Source of the DNA: JAHJGG01 sp041658785
GTDB taxonomy: Bacteria > Patescibacteriota > Patescibacteriia > Magasanikbacterales > UBA922
Length of the DNA: 13,419 nucleotides
Assembly (NCBI GenBank): GCA_041658785.1
Contig: JBAZZL010000032.1
Span: forward strand, 1 to 13,419
Direction: 5' to 3'
A program made the position numbers and the translations under genes. Positions 6,223 through 12,488 of this stretch are shown piece after piece; positions within the stretch are counted from its first letter, which is position 1, and every line of letters starts with the position of its first letter. The notes under the pieces were generated by a model. The model did no database searches, was not told where the DNA came from, and saw nothing but the letters and a program-made list of their open reading frames with translations.

Positions 6223-6351
6223 ATTCACGTACCACGTACCACGTACCACGAGGCATGATGCACGTAGCACGACTCAAGACGAATTTGGTGATTTGTATCA
6301 TGCTACGTGAATCGTGAATCGTGATTTGTATCATGCTACGTGATACGTGAA
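6223..6351. repeat. Complex heptamer and inverted-repeat element in front of dnaG
   Basis: 6223-6278 is eight heptamers ending mostly in CACG: ATTCACG, then TACCACG three times, then AGGCATG, ATGCACG, TAGCACG and ACTCAAG. 6306-6350 carries the opposite orientation (CGTGAAT twice, CGTGATT, later CGTGATA and CGTGAAA). A 23-bp exact direct repeat (6288-6310 and 6321-6343) contains TATCATGCTACGTGA. TTCACGTACCACGTA (6224-6238) pairs with TACGTGATACGTGAA (6337-6351) with one mismatch. CACGTAGCA (6261-6269) can pair with TGCTACGTG in either copy of the direct repeat (6301-6309 or 6334-6342). The element ends 4 nt before the dnaG start codon. Confidence 0.85.
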
Positions 6352-6355
6352 AAAT

Positions 6356-8173
6356 ATGTCCGATACCCAACAAATTAAAGACAAAATAGACATCGTTGAC
6401 TTTATCTCCGAATACGCGCAATTGAAGCCGGCCGGAGTGAATCACAAGGGGCTTTGTCCGTTTCATCAGGAAAAGACGCCTTCTTTTATGGTAAATCGAG
6501 ATCGGCAGAGTTTTCATTGTTTTGGTTGCGGAAAAAGCGGCGATATATTTACTTTTCTGCAAGAAATGGAAGGAATGGAGTTCATAGAAGCATTAAAACA
6601 TTTGGCTAGCCGAGCTGGAGTTGATCTGACGCGCGAGTCGAGCGAATTGAATACTAGCCAGAAAAATCGCATTATAGAGATTAATACCGAAGCCGCGCGT
6701 TTTTTTCATAATTTTTTATTGGCAATGAATCAGGCGAAAGGAGCGCGGGATTATCTGCAAGAGAGAGGGCTTAAAGAAGAAACAATTGAAGAATGGCAAA
6801 TCGGTTTCGTGCCAAACCAATGGGATTTGCTGACCCAATATCTTCTAAAAAAAGGCCGCAGCATTGACGACCTAATCGCGGCTGGGTTTACAATTAAGCG
6901 CGATGGCGCTGATTTTGCCAGCGGAAAAGGATTTTATGATCGCTTTCGCGGCCGGATAATGTTTCCGATTTGGGATATACATGGTCGAATTGTCGGTTTT
7001 ACTGGCAGAATTTTGGTTGAAACAGACAAGTCTGGCGGTAAATATGTCAATACCCCGCAAACCCTTGTATATGATAAATCACGTATCGTATTTGGGCTCA
7101 ATAAAGCCAAGCAAGAAATCAGGCAAAAAGATCTGATCATAATGGTGGAAGGACAGATGGATGTAATTGCCTGTCATCAGGCAGGCATGAAAAACGTAAT
7201 AGCGATTAGCGGGACCGCGTTGACCGAGCAGCAGGTTGGCATTCTGAAAAGATATTCAAATAAAGCGGCTTTAGCTTTTGATGCTGATGCCGCCGGCCTT
7301 AATTCGGCTGACAGAGGTATCGGGATTGCTCTTAAAGAAGGTTTTGATATTAAGTTGGTGATTGTTCCTCCTGATGCTGGCAAAGATCCAGATGAAATTT
7401 TGAGAAAGAATCCAGCGGCGTGGTTCAAAGCGGTTGATGAGGCCAAAGATATCATGGAATGGTTTTTATACAAAGTTTGCTTGAATAAAAAATTGGATGA
7501 TTACCGCCACAAAGACGAGATCGCGAATGAATTTTTGTCAGCGATCGCCATGGTACAATCACCAATTGTGAGAGATCACTGGGTCAAAGAGCTCTCTCAC
7601 AAGATAAATGTTGATTCTTTGGTTTTAAGAGATAAGCTAAAACAATTGATTGAATTAAAAAAAACAAGCGCCAATGCCAAGAAATTTAGCAATTCCAAGG
7701 ACAATCCAATAAAAATTAAAGATGCGGCCAAGGACAGGATGGATTTATTGGTTGAACGTTTTTTTGTATTACTGCTCCGTTTTCCTAAACTGATAACTAA
7801 CTATTTATCATCACTCGCTGATTTGGATTTATCCACAGGCCCGTATTTTTATCTTTACAGAGCGATAAATGAGGAGTATAATAAAACAAAATCAGCAGAC
7901 ATTGGTGAATTGAAAAAACAGACAAATTTGAACAGCCAAGGAGAAAATATAGTGGAAATCCTGCTCATGAAAGGGGAGTTGGATTTTTGTAACGTATCAG
8001 AAGACGAAGCGAAAAAGGAGGCAGAGCAAACAGCATTGGAAATAAAAAAAGAATTTGAAAGGCGCTATCGACAAAAATTGCAAGTTGAAATTGAAAAAGC
8101 TGAACAGGAAGGCAACCAAGAAAAATTGAAACAGCTGATCAATGAGTTTCAAAAGATAGAAGTTTTTTACTAG
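6356..8173 (+). CDS. dnaG: DNA primase
   Basis: 605 residues from ATG 6356. The enzyme makes RNA primers for lagging-strand synthesis at the replication fork. The N-terminal CHC2 zinc finger has C34, H37, C55 and C58 (CPFH, then CFGC), followed by the primase core. The TOPRIM catalytic centre shows VEGQMDV (E265) and FDADAAG (D309 and D311), the acidic residues that bind magnesium. EGQMDV replaces the more usual EGYMDV. The C-terminal third (about 430-605) is Lys/Glu-rich, poorly conserved and ends in a likely coiled coil; in the family this part binds the replicative helicase. An in-frame GTG at 6347 would add three residues but lies inside the upstream repeat, so ATG 6356, beginning MSDTQQIKDKIDIVDFI, is preferred. 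No Shine-Dalgarno is seen. rpoD follows 26 bp downstream in an apparent operon. Confidence 0.97.
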   Translation: MSDTQQIKDKIDIVDFISEYAQLKPAGVNHKGLCPFHQEKTPSFMVNRDRQSFHCFGCGKSGDIFTFLQEMEGMEFIEALKHLASRAGVDLTRESSELNTSQKNRIIEINTEAARFFHNFLLAMNQAKGARDYLQERGLKEETIEEWQIGFVPNQWDLLTQYLLKKGRSIDDLIAAGFTIKRDGADFASGKGFYDRFRGRIMFPIWDIHGRIVGFTGRILVETDKSGGKYVNTPQTLVYDKSRIVFGLNKAKQEIRQKDLIIMVEGQMDVIACHQAGMKNVIAISGTALTEQQVGILKRYSNKAALAFDADAAGLNSADRGIGIALKEGFDIKLVIVPPDAGKDPDEILRKNPAAWFKAVDEAKDIMEWFLYKVCLNKKLDDYRHKDEIANEFLSAIAMVQSPIVRDHWVKELSHKINVDSLVLRDKLKQLIELKKTSANAKKFSNSKDNPIKIKDAAKDRMDLLVERFFVLLLRFPKLITNYLSSLADLDLSTGPYFYLYRAINEEYNKTKSADIGELKKQTNLNSQGENIVEILLMKGELDFCNVSEDEAKKEAEQTALEIKKEFERRYRQKLQVEIEKAEQEGNQEKLKQLINEFQKIEVFY

Positions 8174-8199
8174 GATTATCCATAATATTAACTTTATAC

Positions 8200-9630
8200 A
8201 TGCCGCACAAAATGGCAACAAAGAAAAAGACTGCTCAACTAAAACGGAAAAAAGCAGTCGCAAAGAAAAAAACAGCCAGAAAGGCTGTTATCAAGAAAAA
8301 ACGAGATCCTAAGTCCGCGCTCAGAATGCAGACGCGTAAAATGGATTCTCGAAAAAGCAAATCAGCAACCCCGAAAAGACGAAAGCCGCCGGGGCAAGCG
8401 AGAAAAAATGCAGTCTGCAAGCCATCAACACAGACAAAAGCGACTCGCGCGCAAAAAGCAGGGGAGGCAAGAAAAATTCAAATAACAAGCGAGCCGTCAA
8501 ATAAGGCTCATTTAGGAATACCCGAAAGCGCGAATCCGCCTTCGGATGCCGAAATTTGGCAATTAATTGACAGAGGCAGATCAAGGGGTTTTATGACAGA
8601 GGTTGAACTTTTAAATATTTTCCCCAGAATGGAACAATATCTGCCATTGTATGAGAACTTTCTTGATGTTTTGGACAAAAATGCTATTTCCATAGTGTCC
8701 TTGAAAGATGGATTGTTGGGCCAGCAAGAAGAAAAAAAAGAGTTATTAAATAGATTTCAAGGAGAACAACCTGACACCGAACATGGAACATTTGACATGG
8801 GAAGCATTTCTGAAGATTCAATACAGATGTATTTGCGCGAGATTGGCAAGATACCACTACTGACCGCTGATCAGGAGGTCACGCTCGCCAAAGCAAAAGA
8901 GCGGGGAGATAAAGAGGCGGAGCGGAAACTAATTGAAGCAAATTTGCGTTTGGTGGTTTCCATTGCCAAGAAATTTGTCGGCAAAAAACTTTCGCTTTTG
9001 GATTTGATACAGGAAGGAAATATTGGGCTCTTTAGGGCGGTGAAAAAGTTTGATTATCGCAAAGGCTACAAGTTCTCGACCTACGCCACATGGTGGATAA
9101 GGCAAGCGATTACGCGCGCGCTGGCGGATCAATCCAGGACGATTCGCATTCCGGTACACATGGTTGAAACGATAAATAAATTTATGCAGATTTCGCGCCG
9201 GTTGCTGCAGGATCTGGGCAGAGACCCTACGCCGGAAGAGCTCGCGGCAGAGATGGGGCAGGAATTGGATAAGATCCACCATATTATCAAGATATCCCAG
9301 GATACTATCTCGCTTGAGACATCGGTCGGCGATGACGATGATGATTCATCACTTTCAGATTTTATTGAAGATGTAAAAAATGTCAGTCCGTCTCAAACGG
9401 CCGGAGTGCGCCTGCTACGGGATTATATTCGGGAAGCGATCAAAGACCTGTCGCCGAGAGAGCAAAAAATTCTGGAAATGCGTTTTGGACTCACGGACGG
9501 AGTAACCCATACTTTGGAAGAGGTGGGGCGCGAGTTTGACGTGACGCGCGAGCGTATTCGCCAGATTGAAGCAAAATCGCTGGAGAAAATACAGACGTTT
9601 GATATAGTGAGTAAGTTGAGGGATTATTGA
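8200..9630 (+). CDS. rpoD: Primary sigma factor (sigma-70) with basic N-terminal extension
   Basis: 476 residues. The product directs RNA polymerase to housekeeping promoters. Residues 1-95 are extremely Lys/Arg-rich with Ala, Ser and Pro, like a histone-type tail. A region 1.1-like domain follows at about 117-172 (LIDRGRSRGFMTEVELLNIF). Region 1.2 is about 205-238, and region 2 is about 240-320, including DLIQEGNIGLFRAVKKFDY, YATWWIRQAITRAL (promoter melting and -10 contacts) and RIPVHMVE. Region 3 is about 322-392 with an acidic DDDDDSS finger loop. Region 4 is about 405-462 with the helix-turn-helix TLEEVGREFDVTRERIRQIE that reads the -35. The end (LEKIQTFDIVSKLRDY) lacks the usual RHPSR stretch. 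ATG 8200 gives MPHK; ATG 8212 (MATKKK) is an equally possible start. It is cotranscribed with dnaG, as in the classical rpsU-dnaG-rpoD arrangement, here without rpsU. Confidence 0.97.
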   Translation: MPHKMATKKKTAQLKRKKAVAKKKTARKAVIKKKRDPKSALRMQTRKMDSRKSKSATPKRRKPPGQARKNAVCKPSTQTKATRAQKAGEARKIQITSEPSNKAHLGIPESANPPSDAEIWQLIDRGRSRGFMTEVELLNIFPRMEQYLPLYENFLDVLDKNAISIVSLKDGLLGQQEEKKELLNRFQGEQPDTEHGTFDMGSISEDSIQMYLREIGKIPLLTADQEVTLAKAKERGDKEAERKLIEANLRLVVSIAKKFVGKKLSLLDLIQEGNIGLFRAVKKFDYRKGYKFSTYATWWIRQAITRALADQSRTIRIPVHMVETINKFMQISRRLLQDLGRDPTPEELAAEMGQELDKIHHIIKISQDTISLETSVGDDDDDSSLSDFIEDVKNVSPSQTAGVRLLRDYIREAIKDLSPREQKILEMRFGLTDGVTHTLEEVGREFDVTRERIRQIEAKSLEKIQTFDIVSKLRDY

Positions 9631-9635
9631 GCGTG

Positions 9636-9663
9636 TATCACGTACCACGAGACACGTGCCAAG
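9636..9663. repeat. 7-bp-period array after rpoD stop
   Basis: Four heptamers: TATCACG, then TACCACG, then AGACACG, then TGCCAAG. They match the core and phase of the array in front of dnaG (6223-6278), so the dnaG-rpoD unit is bracketed by relatives of one repeat. Confidence 0.75.
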
Positions 9664-9679
9664 TAACAAATACCAATTC

Positions 9680-9725
9680 GTTCTTATTTCCAGTTTCTTG
9701 TTTCTTATTTCTAATTTCTTATTTC
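9680..9725. repeat. Pyrimidine-rich 7-bp-period array
   Basis: Six heptamers and a partial seventh: GTTCTTA, TTTCCAG, TTTCTTG, TTTCTTA, TTTCTAA, TTTCTTA and then TTTC. Period 7 is kept throughout with a different core from the neighbouring array. It lies between the CACG array and the terminator. Confidence 0.75.
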
Positions 9726-9729
9726 ATTC

Positions 9730-9759
9730 ACGCGTCGACATAGTCGGCGCGTTTGTTTT
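9730..9759 (+). terminator. Intrinsic terminator of the dnaG-rpoD unit
   Basis: ACGCGTCGAC and GTCGGCGCGT form a 10-bp stem with one T-G wobble around the triloop ATA (9730-9752), followed by TTTGTTTT. It is GC-rich, strong and placed about 100 bp after the rpoD stop. Confidence 0.8.
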
Positions 9760-9816
9760 GATATATGAGTTTGAGATAGTAAGCGTGTTTCCAAACATCA
9801 ATTGTATCTTAAAAAG

Positions 9817-9845
9817 TTGTATTTTTTACTCTGTTAGCGTAAAAT
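9817..9845 (+). promoter_or_regulatory. Promoter of the flippase gene, probably leaderless
   Basis: TTGTAT (9817-9822), 17-bp spacer, TAAAAT (9840-9845). Transcription would start near 9852, only a few nucleotides before ATG 9856. This predicts a leaderless or almost leaderless mRNA, which fits the lack of any Shine-Dalgarno. Confidence 0.6.
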
Positions 9846-9855
9846 ATAAGTTAAC

Positions 9856-11286
9856 ATGAATACTTCAATCGCCAAAAATACCGCTTTCATGACAATGGCT
9901 TCAATTGGGCAAAAAATAGTTGCTTTTGTTTATTTTACGCTAATCGCGCGGCAGATAGGGGCCGAAGGGACAGGCAAATACTTTTTTGCCCTCGCTTTCA
10001 CCACAGTCTTTGTTGTTTTTGTGGACCTGGGGTTTACTAATGTTTTAGTTAGAGAAGCGGCAAAAGCAAAGGAAAAAATGCAGCAATTTTTTTCTACTGT
10101 TATTGCGATTAAGATTGTTTTTGGCATTTTGACTTATGTCGCGGCCGTAGCGGCTATCAATCTTCTTGGTTACCCGTTGGAAACAAAGCAGCTGGTCTAT
10201 CTTTCAGCAGTCACAATGCTGTTTGATTCATTGCATCTGACGGTTTATGGAGTTTTACGCGCAGTGGGAGATTTGAAGTGGGAGGCAGGAGGGATGCTTG
10301 GGAGCCAGGCTCTGACGCTTGTTATGGGCGCTTTCTTTTTGTATACTGGCCGGCCGCTCATTTTTTTGATTCTTGCTTTTACCATCCCCAGTTTCATCAA
10401 TGTCTGCTATGCCAGCGCCGTTTTGTGGAAAAAATATCAGATTCCGCTTATGCCGAGGTTTGACGCCGCAGTATTTAAATACTTGGGAAAGATCGCGGTT
10501 CCGTTCGCGCTGGCTGCTATTTTTGCCAGAGTTTATTCATATATTGATTCAATTTTACTTTCAAAATTGGCTGGCGACGCAGCCGTTGGCTGGTACAGTA
10601 TCCCGTATAAAATTACTTATGCTTTCCAATTTATTCCGCTTGCTCTGGTGGCCGCTCTTTATCCGCGCTTTAGCGAGTATTTTGCCGCGGACAAAAAGCG
10701 CTTGGCATATATTTTTGAGCGCGGCTTCAAGTATTTGCTGATTATCGCTTTTCCCATTACTGTCGGCATTTTTGTTATCGCCCGCGATTTGGTCTTGTTC
10801 TTGTTCTCTGATGGATACATAAATTCTGTTTTGCCGCTTCAGATTCTGATCGTCAGTTTGTTTTTTTCCTTTGTTAGTTTTCCCATCGGCGCGTTTCTTA
10901 ATGCCGGCAACAAGCAGGTAACGCAAACTGTTATTGTCGGGAGTGTAATGGCGGTAAATATTATTTTAAATTTGGTTTTGATTCCCCGCTATGGAGTGGC
11001 GGGGGCGGCTAGCGCGGCTTTGATTGGGAACATTTTGCTGGCCAAATTGGGTTATTTAGTGGTTCCCAAAATCGCTAAAATTTCCCACAGGTTTATTGCC
11101 AAGACGGTTTTGCAGTTGGGCCTGTCGGCGGCGGCAATGGGGGCGGCGGTGTGGTACGTGAATACCCAGACGCACTTTATTTTCGCGATAATCGCGGGGG
11201 CGATTGTTTATCCGGCGATGTTGTTCGCAGTGAAGGCGGTGACGAGAGAACAGCTAACGGAGGTCGTGAGATTGGTTAGGAATTAA
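9856..11286 (+). CDS. Wzx-type oligosaccharide flippase (MOP superfamily)
   Basis: 476 residues with about 12-14 hydrophobic segments along the whole length, starting MNTSIAKNTAFMTMASIGQK, then the characteristic LIARQIGAEGTGKYFFALAF (about 34-53) and DLGFTNVLVREAAK (about 57-70). These are typical of polysaccharide-biosynthesis flippases, which move lipid-linked glycans across the cytoplasmic membrane. A later IDSILLSKLAGDAAVGWYSI segment and the LIPRYGVAGAASAALIG segment near residue 380 also fit the family. Length is as expected for Wzx and RfbX-like proteins. Two glycosyltransferase genes follow in the same direction, consistent with assembly and export of a surface glycan. The start is ATG 9856, just after the promoter. 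The exact substrate cannot be read from sequence. Confidence 0.9.
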   Translation: MNTSIAKNTAFMTMASIGQKIVAFVYFTLIARQIGAEGTGKYFFALAFTTVFVVFVDLGFTNVLVREAAKAKEKMQQFFSTVIAIKIVFGILTYVAAVAAINLLGYPLETKQLVYLSAVTMLFDSLHLTVYGVLRAVGDLKWEAGGMLGSQALTLVMGAFFLYTGRPLIFLILAFTIPSFINVCYASAVLWKKYQIPLMPRFDAAVFKYLGKIAVPFALAAIFARVYSYIDSILLSKLAGDAAVGWYSIPYKITYAFQFIPLALVAALYPRFSEYFAADKKRLAYIFERGFKYLLIIAFPITVGIFVIARDLVLFLFSDGYINSVLPLQILIVSLFFSFVSFPIGAFLNAGNKQVTQTVIVGSVMAVNIILNLVLIPRYGVAGAASAALIGNILLAKLGYLVVPKIAKISHRFIAKTVLQLGLSAAAMGAAVWYVNTQTHFIFAIIAGAIVYPAMLFAVKAVTREQLTEVVRLVRN

Positions 11287-11296
11287 ATAAAATTAT

Positions 11297-11312
11297 ACAA
11301 AATTAATTTTGT
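11297..11312. repeat. 16-bp AT palindrome before the GT4 gene
   Basis: ACAAAATTAATTTTGT is a perfect inverted repeat in the 59-bp gap between flippase and GT4. It is AT-rich, so it may be chance, a weak hairpin or an operator. No T-run terminator follows. Confidence 0.4.
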
Positions 11313-11345
11313 CCAATTTTGTTAAATTTATTTTCGTTTTCGTTT

Positions 11346-12485
11346 ATGAAAAAAATACTAATCATCACTTTTGAATACCCGCCAACAGTCGGCGGCATCG
11401 CGACATATATCCATGATCTTGCCAACGCGCTTGATACCAGCAAGATAATTGTTTTGGCTCCCAAACATGAGAATTCCAAAGTTTGGGACGAACAGCAAAA
11501 ATACAAGGTCATCCGCAAGAACATGCTCTTTCCAAAGATAATCTGGCCCAGGTGGATTAGATTGTGCTGGCAAACGTGGCGGTTAGTCCGCAAAGAAAAA
11601 ATTGAATTGATTATGATTCATCATGCTCTGCCTGTCGGCTATATCGGTGTATTGCAAAAGAAATTTTACAAAATACCTTTTCTTTTATTTTCTCATGGCA
11701 CAGATTTGGTTGCCGGCGCCGCCAGCGCTTGGAAGAGAAAAATGCTGGCGAAAGTGTCGGAGCGCGCGGCGCAAATTATTTTTAATAGCGAATCATTAAA
11801 AAGCAGATTTTTGCGCGTATTTCCGCAATTTGAAGACAAGAGTTTGGTCGTATATCCTTGTCCAGAAATTGATTTTTTGGAACAGCCTCCGGATGAAAGC
11901 ATACATAAATTGCGCAGCCAGTACGCGCTTGAGGGGAAAATCACTCTTTTGTCTGTGGGAAGATTGTCCGATGGAAAAGGATTTCCTCATTTGGCGCGGC
12001 TATTGCCAGAAATTTTGAAACAAGTGCCGCACTTGGTTTGGCTGATAGTGGGGGATGGGCCGAAAAAAAGCTATCTTATTGAACAAATTCAAAAAAGAGA
12101 TTTGCAAAATGTGGTTAGATTCATTGGCGAGGTGCCGCATGACAAACTAAAGATATATTATTATTTGGCTGATGTTTTTGCCGTTCTAACGCATCCTGAT
12201 GAGGGGAGGGAAGAAGGTTTGGGCTTAGTTTTTTTGGAAGCGGCGGCGGCCGGATTGCCGATTGTCGCCGGCAGAAGCGGCGGAGTGGAGGAGTCTGTTT
12301 TGCACACGCAGACCGGGATTGTAGTTGATATATACAAAGGCGACAAAGCAGTAGTTGAAGCGCTGGTGGAAATGCTTACAAACAAAGAGTATGCCAAGCG
12401 GCTGGGCAAACAGGCCAAAGAGAGGATTCAGTCCGATTTTCAATGGCCGCATCAGGTAAAAAAGCTTCAGCCGTGGATTGATTAG
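11346..12485 (+). CDS. Glycosyltransferase family 4 (GT-B fold)
   Basis: 379 residues from ATG 11346. The product transfers a sugar from a nucleotide-sugar donor, probably with retention, to a glycan or lipid acceptor at the inner face of the membrane. The N-terminal Rossmann domain starts MKKILIITFEYPPTVGGIAT with the glycine-rich loop of GT4 enzymes. Next come FSHGTDL (115-121) and AAQIIFNSES (141-150). The C-terminal donor domain shows LLSVGRLSDGKGF (201-213), LIVGDGP (233-239) and RFIGEVPH (258-265). The EX7E motif is at E290 and E298 in EEGLGLVFLEAAAAGLPIVA. The same frame is open back to 11319, but ATG 11346 starts the first beta strand and is preferred. The flippase lies upstream, and the GT2 start is 3 bp after this stop, suggesting translational coupling. 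Specific sugar unknown. Confidence 0.93.
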   Translation: MKKILIITFEYPPTVGGIATYIHDLANALDTSKIIVLAPKHENSKVWDEQQKYKVIRKNMLFPKIIWPRWIRLCWQTWRLVRKEKIELIMIHHALPVGYIGVLQKKFYKIPFLLFSHGTDLVAGAASAWKRKMLAKVSERAAQIIFNSESLKSRFLRVFPQFEDKSLVVYPCPEIDFLEQPPDESIHKLRSQYALEGKITLLSVGRLSDGKGFPHLARLLPEILKQVPHLVWLIVGDGPKKSYLIEQIQKRDLQNVVRFIGEVPHDKLKIYYYLADVFAVLTHPDEGREEGLGLVFLEAAAAGLPIVAGRSGGVEESVLHTQTGIVVDIYKGDKAVVEALVEMLTNKEYAKRLGKQAKERIQSDFQWPHQVKKLQPWID

Positions 12486-12488
12486 CAT

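Noticed and set aside
6288..6343. Possible CRISPR-like repeat (two identical 23-bp units 33 bp apart)
   Set aside because: Only two units and a 10-bp spacer that itself contains the same heptamers; no cas genes in the window.
6347..6355. GTG upstream start for dnaG
   Set aside because: It would add only three residues and lies in the repeat; the ATG at 6356 matches the usual start of the zinc-finger domain.
6062..6562. 166-codon minus-strand frame overlapping the start of dnaG
   Set aside because: It runs antisense through the dnaG zinc finger and the upstream repeat, and its translation reflects the repeats (for example two copies of SRSMIQIT). No promoter or domain supports it.
7997..8263. 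88-codon minus-strand frame over the dnaG/rpoD junction
   Set aside because: The Phe/Leu-rich translation is the mirror of Lys/Glu-rich coding sequence on the other strand, a common shadow effect.
9656..9859. Possible small gene of 67 codons between rpoD and the flippase
   Set aside because: It covers the pyrimidine heptamers, the terminator and the promoter, so its translation is explained by repeats.
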